From the NCBI GenBank assembly GCA_045576295.1, contig JAZNGF010000028.1, positions 1 through 36,839 of the forward strand: DNA of 36,839 nt. Reading direction: 5' to 3'. The notes below the pieces were generated by a model, which was given only the letters and a program-made list of their open reading frames with translations, had not been told where the DNA came from and did not search any database. This DNA comes from CAVALG01 sp045576295 (GTDB taxonomy: Bacteria > Bacillota > Clostridia > Oscillospirales > Acutalibacteraceae). The position numbers were made by a program, and so were the translations under genes. Shown here piece after piece: positions 1 to 7,682 of the stretch; position 1 is the stretch's first letter; each line of letters starts with the position of its first letter.

Positions 1-85
1 ATTCTCACCCGGATTACTCCAAGTGAAAATACCCTCTTTCGTTGTTTAATTTTCAAGGTCCGCCCACTGCTCTCCTGAACAGTGC
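1..85 (-). other. Probable rRNA operon leader (rRNA lies off the left edge)
   Basis: Read on the minus strand, this stretch carries a small hairpin (CACTG/CAGTG arms) followed by a tract around 42-62 reading ACCTTGAAAATTAAACAACG. Short tracts of this type are typical of 16S leader or 16S-23S spacer regions in Firmicutes. No mature rRNA sequence is visible inside the window, so the identity rests on the leader look and on the strong promoter just upstream. Confidence 0.5.
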
Positions 86-91
86 CTGATT

Positions 92-120
92 ATCTTACCA
101 CACACATAACGCTTTGTCAA
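92..120 (-). promoter_or_regulatory. Strong sigma-A promoter, probably of an rRNA operon
   Basis: On the minus strand a perfect -35 TTGACA (115-120) and a -10 TAAGAT (92-97) are separated by exactly 17 bp. Transcription would run leftwards out of the window. The sequence downstream has no ORF on this strand and looks like an rRNA leader, so this is read as an rRNA operon promoter. The promoter is seen directly; the rRNA assignment is inferred. Confidence 0.75.
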
Positions 121-190
121 GCACTTTTTTAAAGTTTTTTACATTTTTTTGATTTTTTTGGTTTTATTATTTCCTGGGCCAAAAAGCAGA

Positions 191-220
191 AAGGCACCGC
201 CATTTTTTGACGGTGCTTTT
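191..220 (-). terminator. Terminator after spo0A
   Basis: Minus-strand stem AAGCACCG/CGGTGCCTT with a loop rich in A, 17 bases after the spo0A stop codon. The T-run below the stem is interrupted (TCTGCTTTTT), so it is a reasonable but not ideal intrinsic terminator. It separates spo0A from the rRNA-type promoter. Confidence 0.65.
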
Positions 221-237
221 CAGAAATACATATTGAT

Positions 238-1011
238 TTACGATATTTTTAAACGCAGGCGAAGTTTATCGGCGATCATTGCAATAAACTCACTATTTGT
301 TGGTTTACCCTTTTCGTTGTGGATGGTATAACCAAAATAGGAATTGAGAATATCAACATCACCCCTATCCCACGCAACCTCAATTGCGTGGCGTATTGCT
401 CTTTCAACACGTGAGGCAGTTGTGTTATGCTTTTTCGCAACCGTTGGATAAAGCACCTTGGTAACAGAATTGATAACATCGGCGTTTTTCACCGACATAA
501 TTATCGCTTCACGCAGGTAGTGGTAACCTTTAATATGCGCCGGCACACCGATTTGATGGATGATTTCGGTAATCATTAATTCTAAATCACTGTCTGTTAC
601 ATTGTCGGTCTTTGGGCGAGTTATGTTACTTGACTCCCAGCCTGCAATTTGGTTGATCCTTTCAGCAAGCAACCCGAAATCGAAAGGCTTTATAAAATAA
701 TAGGATGCACCCGACATTATTGTTTCGTTTTCAAGACGCGGATTATCAAAACTGGACATTGCCATAAACACAGGCGGTGTTTTAATACCGCTTTTCGCGA
801 TTTCCGACATTACCCCCATTAAATCCTTACCCGGCATAAACACATCTGCCAAAACAACATCTGGCGAATAAGCATGAATTTTTGAAACAACCTCAACACC
901 GTCTTTTGCGCAAAAAAGCGTGTCCATTCCATAATTATTTAGGGCTTTCGAGCAGGCCTGACCAAATTCGGCAGCATCATCCGCAATTAATACTTTTAAT
1001 CTCTTTAACAT
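238..1011 (-). CDS. spo0A: Sporulation master response regulator Spo0A
   Basis: Spo0A is the phosphorelay-controlled transcription factor that commits Clostridia and Bacilli to sporulation. The 257-residue protein has an N-terminal receiver domain (about residues 5-122) with the acidic pair D11-D12, the phospho-acceptor D56 in LADVFMP, and the conserved lysine in FIKPFD. The C-terminal effector domain (about 145-257) has the hallmark helix segments SRVERAIRHAIEVAW and KPTNSEFIAMIADKLRL. The length is close to the family norm of about 260-270. The ATG start has GGAGG at a good distance. Upstream lies a GH25 muramidase gene rather than the spoIVB gene that usually precedes spo0A. A separate candidate promoter (1045-1073) lies in the gap. 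Identity is very secure. Confidence 0.98.
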   Translation of the reverse strand: MLKRLKVLIADDAAEFGQACSKALNNYGMDTLFCAKDGVEVVSKIHAYSPDVVLADVFMPGKDLMGVMSEIAKSGIKTPPVFMAMSSFDNPRLENETIMSGASYYFIKPFDFGLLAERINQIAGWESSNITRPKTDNVTDSDLELMITEIIHQIGVPAHIKGYHYLREAIIMSVKNADVINSVTKVLYPTVAKKHNTTASRVERAIRHAIEVAWDRGDVDILNSYFGYTIHNEKGKPTNSEFIAMIADKLRLRLKIS

Positions 1012-1044
1012 GCAATTTTTCCTCCAAATTATTAATGTAACTAT

Positions 1045-1073
1045 AATTTACCATAATTTGGTATGTATTGCAA
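1045..1073 (-). promoter_or_regulatory. Candidate spo0A promoter
   Basis: Minus-strand TTGCAA (1068-1073) and TAAATT (1045-1050) with a 17-bp spacer, about 30 bp upstream of the spo0A start codon. It resembles sigma-A. I did not find a clear sigma-H promoter or Spo0A box in the gap, although both are known for spo0A in Bacillus. Confidence 0.5.
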
Positions 1074-1170
1074 GACTTATTTTACTATTTTTTGGTAATT
1101 ATTCGTTCTTTTCGTAGCACTAAGCGTTTTTGCAATGGTGATGCCATACTTTTTCTCAATTAACTTATCA

Positions 1171-2073
1171 CTAATAATTCTTAAACGAAAGGTTTATATC
1201 AACACGTCCCCTAATGCCATCTACTGTTCCGCTGCTTGTGCACTGCCACATTGTATAATCGCGCGGATAGTTGGTTTTGAGGGTGTAGTGGGCAAGCCAA
1301 AAATCGTATTTTTCAATTTCGGAATACACCCAATGACTGTTAACAGCAGAAGCACTGGCATACAACACAGGCTTATACCCTGCTTGCTCCACATAATCTA
1401 AAAATGCTCTTGTATTCTGTGAAAGCTGCAACCTCGAAAGGCCCGATGCACGTGTTGTGTCACGATTATAAAACTCCTCATAATCATATGCAACAGGGTA
1501 AGAGATTTTGTATTTACTGATTTGCGACACTACCCAACGCGCCTCCTCTTCGGCTTCATCTTTATTAATTGCCGTTGAATAAAAATAAACACCAACCTTA
1601 ATTCCATTCTTTATAGCGTTGGATATATTATACTCAAAGGTTGGATCAACGTATATTTTGCCGTCGCCAGGGTCGTAACTGCGATAGCCACACCTGATTA
1701 TTGCGAAATCTACGCCGTTGGCCGCAACCTTTGCCCAATCAATCTTACCTTGCCAAACCGATACGTCAATTCCAACAGCAACCTCTTTAGAAGAAAGGCC
1801 GTGGGCTTCATCCACAGTAAGATTTGCCGCCTCACCATAGTCGCCTGAAATATGATATTCCGAATCAATCTCGGTATATATTTCCTCTTTTATAATTTCA
1901 TCGCCGCCAAAAAAAACCACCTTGGTGTTATCCACAGAAACAACACTTTGAGTAACTATAATTATAACTAAGATAACCGCAACCGAAGCTATTACAAGCG
2001 AAGTCGCACCTGCGGTGACGCCTATCCAATGTTTTACAATAAAACGCTTAAATTTTTTGAATACCTTTTTCAT
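1171..2073 (-). CDS. Membrane-anchored GH25 muramidase (lysozyme-like)
   Basis: Glycoside hydrolase family 25 enzymes cleave the N-acetylmuramic acid to N-acetylglucosamine bond in peptidoglycan. The 300-residue protein has a basic N-terminus and one hydrophobic segment (about 17-40), so it is exported and membrane-anchored. The GH25 barrel fills the C-terminal 205 residues: GIDVSVWQG opens it, PVAYDYEEF carries the catalytic acidic pair, and TMWQ and VDINL close it. I chose the ATG at 2073 because GGAAGG lies upstream; the longer reading frame lacks a ribosome site. This ATG overlaps the stop of the preceding gene by 4 bp (ATGA), so the two are translationally coupled. A link to sporulation is possible from its position before spo0A but not shown. 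Confidence 0.9.
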   Translation of the reverse strand: MKKVFKKFKRFIVKHWIGVTAGATSLVIASVAVILVIIIVTQSVVSVDNTKVVFFGGDEIIKEEIYTEIDSEYHISGDYGEAANLTVDEAHGLSSKEVAVGIDVSVWQGKIDWAKVAANGVDFAIIRCGYRSYDPGDGKIYVDPTFEYNISNAIKNGIKVGVYFYSTAINKDEAEEEARWVVSQISKYKISYPVAYDYEEFYNRDTTRASGLSRLQLSQNTRAFLDYVEQAGYKPVLYASASAVNSHWVYSEIEKYDFWLAHYTLKTNYPRDYTMWQCTSSGTVDGIRGRVDINLSFKNY

Positions 2074-2663
2074 ATGTTGCCTTCCGAATAAATTTCCACC
2101 GACTGTGCCTGAATCCAATAACTCGAAAAACCTTCAATTTGCTCAAACTTTTGCTCCATAATATCTCCCCAAGCTTCCCACGGGGTTGCACGGGTTGTTA
2201 ATAGCGGCATTGGTGGCTCACTGTCGATTTCGCGTTCCTCTAAACCCTCGGTGTAAAAGGCTAAAAGGTTGCCTAAAATAAAAATATTATCGTACTTTTC
2301 GCGCGGGTGCGGCCACGCCTCCTCTTGCATTCGGTAATGTTCGAAAATATAACTTGCCACCATATCACATTTAACCTTATTCACACGCAGAATAGGCTTG
2401 TGATTTTCTCGCCTTTTCCAATGCTCGGCCGACTTCGGTTTGGAAGCGCAAAAAATGCTCGGCATAGGCATCCAGAGCTCACCGTTTGGGAAGGGAATTA
2501 GGCCATCATAAAAATAAATATCGGGTGAGAAGCTTGGGTTGGTTGTTTCAACATACATAAAATACATGTTTTCAAATTTAAACATATGAATTAAATCGGT
2601 CGTGTGATTAATTAATTTATTTTTTAAATCGCCATAGGCGATGAACATTCTACGTAATAACAT
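2070..2663 (-). CDS. Conserved-looking protein of unknown function, coupled to the GH25 gene
   Basis: I do not recognise this 197-residue protein. It has no signal peptide or membrane segment and is rich in aromatic residues, Met and Pro (for example YFMYVETTNP, FPNGELWMPMPSIF, WPHPREKYDN). This suggests a compact soluble cytoplasmic protein. The GTG at 2675 lies inside the ribosome site GTGGAGG, so the ATG at 2663 is the likely start. The gene ends in an ATGA overlap with the muramidase gene, so the pair is probably one operon. Codon use looks like that of the neighbours, which argues against a spurious frame. Confidence 0.75.
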   Translation of the reverse strand: MLLRRMFIAYGDLKNKLINHTTDLIHMFKFENMYFMYVETTNPSFSPDIYFYDGLIPFPNGELWMPMPSIFCASKPKSAEHWKRRENHKPILRVNKVKCDMVASYIFEHYRMQEEAWPHPREKYDNIFILGNLLAFYTEGLEEREIDSEPPMPLLTTRATPWEAWGDIMEQKFEQIEGFSSYWIQAQSVEIYSEGNI

Positions 2664-2691
2664 ATTTACCTCCACTGTGTATTAATAAATC

Positions 2692-2715
2692 GTCAAACGC
2701 AAATGATGCGTTGAC
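2692..2715. promoter_or_regulatory. Inverted repeat between divergent genes (possible operator)
   Basis: Arms GTCAA-A-CGCA and TGCGTTGAC pair over 9 bp with one bulged A around a 5-bp centre. The right arm overlaps the -35 box TTGACA of the rightward promoter. The position, between the divergent gene pair at 2663 and 2771, fits a shared operator, but no cognate regulator is identified. Confidence 0.4.
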
Positions 2716-2739
2716 AAACTAAAGGTAATGAATTAAAAT
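2711..2739 (+). promoter_or_regulatory. Promoter of the DUF896 gene
   Basis: Perfect -35 TTGACA (2711-2716) and -10 TAAAAT (2734-2739), 17-bp spacer, about 30 bp before the start codon at 2771. Confidence 0.75.
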
Positions 2740-2770
2740 TAAATAAAATTTAAGTTTAAGGTGTGAGATT

Positions 2771-2974
2771 ATGACTGAAGAAAAAATTAAACGAATTAAC
2801 GAGTTAACTGCTATTTCAAGGCAGCGTGATTTAACAGATGAAGAAAAGGCTGAGCGCGAAAAGCTGCGCCGTGAATATATTGATTCTATGAAAACTTCAC
2901 TCGTTGGTCAACTTGATAACACATACATTGTAAACCCTGATGGGACCAAGAAAAAACTAACACCCAAAAATTAA
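2771..2974 (+). CDS. DUF896 / YnzC family small protein
   Basis: The 67-residue protein matches the DUF896 (YnzC) family: an N-terminal helical hairpin (KIKRINELTAISRQRDLTDEE, split here by the family's turn before LTDEE) is followed by KLRREYIDS and a C-terminal NPDGTKKKLTP segment. In Bacillus subtilis the paralogue YneB-YnzC region is linked to the SOS response, but the molecular role of the family is not established. The gene has its own promoter with consensus -35, a GGTGTGAG ribosome site, and a terminator pair downstream, so it is monocistronic. The family call is firm; the function is unknown. Confidence 0.88.
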   Translation: MTEEKIKRINELTAISRQRDLTDEEKAEREKLRREYIDSMKTSLVGQLDNTYIVNPDGTKKKLTPKN

Positions 2975-2990
2975 AATATTTTTACGTTTA

Positions 2991-3019
2991 AGTCAAGGCG
3001 GGTTACGCCTTGGCTTTTT
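2991..3019 (+). terminator. Terminator of the DUF896 gene
   Basis: Stem GCCAAGGCG-type arms (2991-3000 with 3006-3014) followed by TTTTTG on the plus strand, 17 bases after the stop codon. Confidence 0.75.
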
Positions 3020-3025
3020 GTTGTA

Positions 3026-3058
3026 AAAAAGGAAGCTTCGTTAAGAAGCTTCCTTTTT
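3026..3058. terminator. Bidirectional terminator between convergent genes
   Basis: A perfect 14-bp stem (AAAAAGGAAGCTTC with its complement) around a 5-base loop, with A- and T-runs on both sides. It can end transcripts from the DUF896 gene on the plus strand and from the surface-protein gene on the minus strand. Confidence 0.85.
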
Positions 3059-3091
3059 AATTTTATTTAGCTAATTAACCGTTAACAGTTA

Positions 3092-5473
3092 TTAGTTAGT
3101 TGCCTTGTTCTTGAAAACTATTGTTGCAAGAACAGCAAGTGAAAGAACAGCAATGATGCTTACGAGAAGAACCTGAGCTGTATCGCCGGTTGAATCGCCA
3201 GCAGGAGCTTTGTTGTCTTCTACAGGTTTAGGATCGAGTTTAGCGATCTTTTCTACCTTAACTTCATCACAACGGCTACACTTATAGGTCTTTTCGCCTT
3301 CTTCAGTTTCAGTAGGCTCTTTAGTTACTGTGCCTTCGTCATAATCATGGCCGAGAGCAGGAACTACAGCTTCTACTTCATCGTTACATACTGAGCAAAC
3401 GCCTACGAGCTTACCATCTTCTGTACAGGTAGGTTCAACGCTTAATTCTTCGTCGATGTCTTCATCGTAAACAATGTGCTCTAAAGCGTCAACTGCTTCT
3501 GTCTTCTTGTCGCGGCAAACTGAGCAGTAGTAAACGTTTTCACCAGCTTTTTCACATTCAGCAGCGGTGCTTTCATTTTCGTTTAATACATAATCGTGGT
3601 TGCCTGTTGCAGGAATTACTTCAACATCTTCATAGTCACAACGGCTACATGTTGTTGTCTTAGAACCGTCATCTGCGCATGTTGCGTCAACTGTTTCGGT
3701 TGTCAAATCGTGGCCGAGGGCCGGAATATCCTGTTCGGTTGTTTTGCCACAAACGCTACATGTGCCGGTTTCCACACCAGTTTCTGTACAGGTGGGTTCC
3801 TTAGTAACAACAGGATCTGAGAATTTATGGCCGAGTGCCGGGATAACTTCAACCTTTTCATAGTCGCAACGTGAGCAGGTTGTGGTTACTGAACCTTCTG
3901 CTTCGCAGGTTGCATCTACAGTTGTTGTTTTCTCATCGTGGCCGAGTGCAGGGATAACTTCAACCTTTTCGTAGTCGCAACGTGAGCAGGTTGTGGTTGT
4001 TGCACCATCAGCTGTGCAGGTTGCGTCAACAGTTGTTGAGCTTAAGTCGTGACCGAGAGCAGGTGTTTCTACAACATTTTCATAGTCACAACGTGAACAT
4101 GTGGTTGTTGCTGTACCTACTTTATCACAGGTAGGATCTACAGTTACTGTGCTGTAATCGTGGCCGAGTGCAGGAACTTCTTCAACCTTCTTGTCGCCGC
4201 AAACGTCGCAGTAGTAAACCTTAGCGCCTGCTTCTGTACATGTAGGAGCTGCGTATTCATCGGTTTTTTCGGTGTAGTTTGTGTGCTCGCAGAAGATAAA
4301 GATAGGAGCAGAAGCCTTCTGGTTTTCGTCGCCATTTTCATCGAATGCTAAGTCTTCGATAACAGTGAAGTCGCTTTCTTCAATCTTAGCGCCTGATTTA
4401 ACGTTGAATTCAATTACTACAACAACGCTGCCGGGGTTGTTAGCTCTTGGTGAGTAGTAGTTAGCATATACTGTGCCGGGCTCTGTAAGACCGTTAACGT
4501 TACCACTCTTTCCAACAAGCCAATCAGGATTGTCGTAGATTTCGATGCCTTCTTCATCAACACCGGGAGTTACGTATTCAAGCTTTTCGGTGTTGTAGCC
4601 GATTGCAAACTGACCGCCAAGGGCAGCTTTAGGACCTCTTAATGTAATAGTAAGAGTTACCTTGTTGCCAACAGTTCTAAATACCTTTTCATGGTAGGGG
4701 TTAGCATCAACAACGCCTGTTTTGTCAACCTTTTCTGTTTTGGTTTCGTCGCAGTTTGCGCAAGCATAGAAGCTAACACCATCGGTTGTTTCGGTTGCAG
4801 GGATAGACTTTGTTTCGTCTAATTTGAAATCATGAATGCCTGTTGCAGGAACTTCGGTTTCTTTAGCGTCGCCGCATGATGTACATTTTTCAACAGTTTT
4901 ACCTGCTGTGCTACATGTAGGAGCTACTGAGCTTTCAGGATCAGCTGCATAAGCCTTATGTGTACATGTGAATGTGATGGGAGCAGGGTTTACAACTAAT
5001 TCACCAACAGCATCTGAGATTGTATCTTCAGAAATCACAAAGTCAGCAGCGTTAATTGTTTGACCTTCAGTGATTTTGAACTGAACTTCACAAAGAACCT
5101 GGTTGGTTTTAACGCCTCTTGCACTGAAGAAGTTAACGATGAAAAGACCAGGGTCGGTATGGCCGTTAATGTTACCATTACCAATTCCGAGCCAAGGAAG
5201 CTCCTCGTCCCACATTTCTGTGTTATCAGGGTTAACACCGGGGCACTGGTATGTTAATTTTGCAGCAGGGTATTCAATGTTAACCTGACCGCCTGCGCAA
5301 GACTTATCAGGACCGCGGAGTGTTACTGTTAATGTTACTGTGTCGCCATCTACTGCAACGAGTTTTTCGAAGTATGGTAAGTTTTCGTCAACATCGGCGT
5401 TAACAGATGCCGGAACGATCATAGCCACACAAAGAATTACTGCAATGATGAGCGAGATGATTCTTTTTTTCAT
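3092..5473 (-). CDS. Secreted surface protein: two cohesin-like modules and Cys-triplet repeats
   Basis: The 793-residue protein begins with a clear signal peptide (residues 1-26, KKR then a hydrophobic core ending near VNADV). Two similar modules of about 140 residues follow (about 30-168 and 250-397). Both contain VTLT(V/I)TLRGP, a GG(Q)-x-(N/A)I-Y segment, a GNxNGxTxPG turn and a late hydrophobic strand, which is a cohesin-like (cellulosome scaffold/adhesin-type) beta-sandwich pattern. Between them lie two, and after them nine, copies of a 36-43-residue unit with a Cys and a later CxxC. The C-terminus (about 760-793) is one membrane segment followed by KNK, with no LPxTG motif. It has a strong promoter and GGAGG site and is monocistronic. 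The substrate or partner is unknown; an adhesin or scaffold role is inferred. Confidence 0.85.
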   Translation of the reverse strand: MKKRIISLIIAVILCVAMIVPASVNADVDENLPYFEKLVAVDGDTVTLTVTLRGPDKSCAGGQVNIEYPAAKLTYQCPGVNPDNTEMWDEELPWLGIGNGNINGHTDPGLFIVNFFSARGVKTNQVLCEVQFKITEGQTINAADFVISEDTISDAVGELVVNPAPITFTCTHKAYAADPESSVAPTCSTAGKTVEKCTSCGDAKETEVPATGIHDFKLDETKSIPATETTDGVSFYACANCDETKTEKVDKTGVVDANPYHEKVFRTVGNKVTLTITLRGPKAALGGQFAIGYNTEKLEYVTPGVDEEGIEIYDNPDWLVGKSGNVNGLTEPGTVYANYYSPRANNPGSVVVVIEFNVKSGAKIEESDFTVIEDLAFDENGDENQKASAPIFIFCEHTNYTEKTDEYAAPTCTEAGAKVYYCDVCGDKKVEEVPALGHDYSTVTVDPTCDKVGTATTTCSRCDYENVVETPALGHDLSSTTVDATCTADGATTTTCSRCDYEKVEVIPALGHDEKTTTVDATCEAEGSVTTTCSRCDYEKVEVIPALGHKFSDPVVTKEPTCTETGVETGTCSVCGKTTEQDIPALGHDLTTETVDATCADDGSKTTTCSRCDYEDVEVIPATGNHDYVLNENESTAAECEKAGENVYYCSVCRDKKTEAVDALEHIVYDEDIDEELSVEPTCTEDGKLVGVCSVCNDEVEAVVPALGHDYDEGTVTKEPTETEEGEKTYKCSRCDEVKVEKIAKLDPKPVEDNKAPAGDSTGDTAQVLLVSIIAVLSLAVLATIVFKNKATN
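3241..4276 (-). repeat. Nine tandem Cys-triplet units in the surface protein
   Basis: Each unit follows the plan (D/E)xTC-x5-8-TTTCSRCDYExVExIPALGHD, with a period mostly of 111 bases. The three middle copies (about 3720-4060) are the most alike at DNA level, the first and last are diverged, and the last has lost its first Cys. Units are flanked by a recurrent ALGHD motif. The repeats look like gene-internal amplification and could change in copy number. Confidence 0.85.
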
Positions 5474-5530
5474 ATGATTTCCTCCATAAAAAATTTTTTA
5501 TAAACTATCAACGCAGTTTATATCGAATGT

Positions 5531-5559
5531 ATTGTATCATAAAACTTTTTCGTTTGCAA
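5531..5559 (-). promoter_or_regulatory. Promoter of the surface-protein gene
   Basis: Minus-strand TTGCAA (5554-5559) and TACAAT (5531-5536), 17-bp spacer. The untranslated leader would be about 50 bases and AT-rich. Confidence 0.75.
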
Positions 5560-5630
5560 CACATTTTTTAAAAAATTTTTTACAATATTGTTACTAACCC
5601 TTAAAGCGTTATCTCAAATTCCTAAGCAAC

Positions 5631-6749
5631 CTATTTAATATACATATATAATTGGCATTTAATCATACCGTTGTATAACTTTCTGCGTTTATCGGCAGCC
5701 AACCCGAAATTCTTTTCGAACTCTTCATGCGGGCTTATGATGAAATGCTTGTTATCACTTCCCACATTAAACACCTTGCCCATTTGACGGTAGAGTTCCT
5801 CAGCTGCCCTGATATCAAGCAACCTTTCGCCGTAGGGTGGGTTGGTTATTATCTTTGCATAGCCATCGGGCGCTTTAAAATCTTTAATATCACGCACTTC
5901 GCATGAAATATATTTTTCAACACCTGCTTTTTTTGCGTTTTCAAGCGTTAGCTTAACCGCATCAGGGTCAATGTCGTACCCGCAGGCGTGAAAGTCGATG
6001 TTTTGAAGTATATTATCTGCGGCGTTTTCACGTTCCTTTCGCCAGCAATCGGCACTTATAAAAGGAAACCTTTCACTCGCAAAAGCTCTTCTGAGCCCCG
6101 GCGCGCATTTTTTAGCCATAAGCGCCGCTTCAATTAATATGGTTCCCGAACCGCAGAACGGGTCGATAAGCGCTGTGTCGTGAAATATTCGAGCGCAATC
6201 ACACATGGTTGCCGCCAAGGTTTCTTTAAGGGGTGCCATGTTAGATTTTTCGCGATATCCCCTTTTGTGAAGTCCTGCACCCGATGTATCGAGCATAATG
6301 CTAACCTTGTCTTTCAAAATTGAAAACTGAATAGATATATTAGCGCCAGTTTCTTCAAACCAATCTATATGATAGGTGGCTTTAAGCCTTTCAACCACCG
6401 CTTTTTTAATTATCGACTGGCAGTCAGGCACACTATGAAGTTCAGAATTCAGGCTCCACCCCTTAACAGGGAATGCATCGCGTTTGCCGATAAACTCTTC
6501 AAACGGTATAGCTTTAACATTATCAAAAAGCTCAGTAAAACTGCGCGCAGTGAAGCTTGCAAGATTTATAAGTATTCTTTCGGCAAAACGCGAATTGATA
6601 TTCGCCCTTGCAAGTATATAGCCATCGCCCGAAAAGGTAACCTTACCGTTCTCGGCCGACACATTTTCGGCGCCCATCCTTTTAAGCTCGTTTGCCAAAA
6701 TCCCCTCAACCCCGAAAAGGCAAGGGGCAACATAATTATATTTAGTCAT
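5631..6749 (-). CDS. THUMP-domain class I rRNA methyltransferase (RlmL/YpsC type)
   Basis: Proteins of this group methylate the N2 position of a guanosine in 23S rRNA, using S-adenosylmethionine. The 372-residue protein has a ferredoxin-like and THUMP N-terminal region (about 1-155) and a Rossmann methyltransferase domain (about 160-372). SAM-binding motif I is DPFCGSGTILIEAAL, and the catalytic motif IV is NPPYGERL. The length matches YpsC of Bacillus and the N-terminal half of Escherichia coli RlmKL. The start codon shares one base with the stop of the fumarase gene upstream (TAATG), so the two are co-transcribed and coupled. The target base in this organism is inferred from family. Confidence 0.92.
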   Translation of the reverse strand: MTKYNYVAPCLFGVEGILANELKRMGAENVSAENGKVTFSGDGYILARANINSRFAERILINLASFTARSFTELFDNVKAIPFEEFIGKRDAFPVKGWSLNSELHSVPDCQSIIKKAVVERLKATYHIDWFEETGANISIQFSILKDKVSIMLDTSGAGLHKRGYREKSNMAPLKETLAATMCDCARIFHDTALIDPFCGSGTILIEAALMAKKCAPGLRRAFASERFPFISADCWRKERENAADNILQNIDFHACGYDIDPDAVKLTLENAKKAGVEKYISCEVRDIKDFKAPDGYAKIITNPPYGERLLDIRAAEELYRQMGKVFNVGSDNKHFIISPHEEFEKNFGLAADKRRKLYNGMIKCQLYMYIK

Positions 6750-7597
6750 TATTTCAACACCTTTGTTTTATGCCTTGTAACGTGGCAACCTATGTTAACC
6801 GCAACGGGAAGCCCTGCTATATGGGTTGGGGCGTATTCAACATTAACGCAAAACGCAGTTGTGTTGCCGCCAAAACCTTGCGGGCCAATATCAAGCTCGT
6901 TTATTTTCAAAAGAAGCTCGTTTTCAAGCTCGTGATAATAGGGGTTAGAATTGCGAATATCGGTGCTTCGGCAAAGCGCTTTTTTTGAAAGTAAAGCGCA
7001 CTGCTCGAAATCGCCACCTATTCCAACACCTACTATAATAGGCGGGCAGGGGTTGCTACCTGCTTTTTTAACAATATCAAGAACGGCATTAATAACACCC
7101 TCGCGCTCGGCCGATGGAGTGAGCATTGCAACGCCACTCATATTTTCACTCCCGAAGCCCTTTGGCGCAACGGTTATTTCAACCTCGCTACCTTTAACTA
7201 TTTCAACGTGCAAAACTGAAGGGGTGTTATCGCCCGTGTTAATACGGTTAAGCGGATCGGCCACGACCGATTTGCGCAAAAGCCCTTTTTCATAGCCAAG
7301 CCTCACGCCTTCATTAACGGCTTCGGTTAGATCGCCGCCCACCAGATGCACATCTTGCCCAAGTTTTATAAAAACAACCGCCATGCCTGTGTCTTGGCAA
7401 ACGGGAATATCAAGCTCGTTTGCAGCGGCAATATTATCCTGCAAGGTTTTTAAAACCATTTTACCAAGGCTTGTCTCCTCGGTGGAACACGCTTTGTTTA
7501 TGCAGCACTCAACATCCTTCGGCAGATGCTTGTTGGCTTCTATGCAAAGTTCGCAAACCGCTTCGGTTACCTTTGCCACATTAATTTCATTTATCAT
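6749..7597 (-). CDS. Class I fumarate hydratase, alpha subunit
   Basis: The two-subunit class I fumarases and tartrate dehydratases reversibly hydrate fumarate to malate with an oxygen-sensitive [4Fe-4S] cluster held by three Cys of the alpha subunit. The 282-residue protein covers the whole alpha domain. It has CQDTG (C67), a PKGFGSENMS segment, NPCPP followed by GVGIGG, and the C-terminal NIGCH motif. The beta subunit, which normally sits immediately downstream, is not found anywhere in this window; a methyltransferase gene occupies that place. AGGGG precedes the ATG. The substrate could be tartrate rather than fumarate; sequence alone does not decide. Confidence 0.92.
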   Translation of the reverse strand: MINEINVAKVTEAVCELCIEANKHLPKDVECCINKACSTEETSLGKMVLKTLQDNIAAANELDIPVCQDTGMAVVFIKLGQDVHLVGGDLTEAVNEGVRLGYEKGLLRKSVVADPLNRINTGDNTPSVLHVEIVKGSEVEITVAPKGFGSENMSGVAMLTPSAEREGVINAVLDIVKKAGSNPCPPIIVGVGIGGDFEQCALLSKKALCRSTDIRNSNPYYHELENELLLKINELDIGPQGFGGNTTAFCVNVEYAPTHIAGLPVAVNIGCHVTRHKTKVLK

Positions 7598-7646
7598 TTA
7601 GAGCACCCCTTTAAGAGCCTTTTAGCTTAGGCCTCAACACCTAAAT

Positions 7647-7676
7647 AAATAAAACGGGCACGGCGAACCGTGCCCG
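7647..7676 (-). terminator. Terminator after yabR
   Basis: Minus-strand 9-bp GC stem CGGGCACGG/CCGTGCCCG with a 4-base loop, then TTTTATTTATTT. It starts 7 bases after the yabR stop and ends the yabM-yabR block. Confidence 0.88.
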
Positions 7677-7682
7677 CGCAAA

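Noticed and set aside
2661..2675. GTG at 2675 as start of the unknown gene
   Set aside because: This GTG is part of the ribosome site GTGGAGG that serves the ATG at 2663.
5360..5473. LPxTG sortase anchor or dockerin in the surface protein
   Set aside because: No LPxTG-like motif precedes the C-terminal membrane segment (only a TGD stretch), and no dockerin calcium loop pattern was found.
6369..6935. 188-codon plus-strand frame inside the methyltransferase and fumarase genes
   Set aside because: It is antisense to two firmly identified genes, shows no domain and no ribosome site, and crosses their junction.
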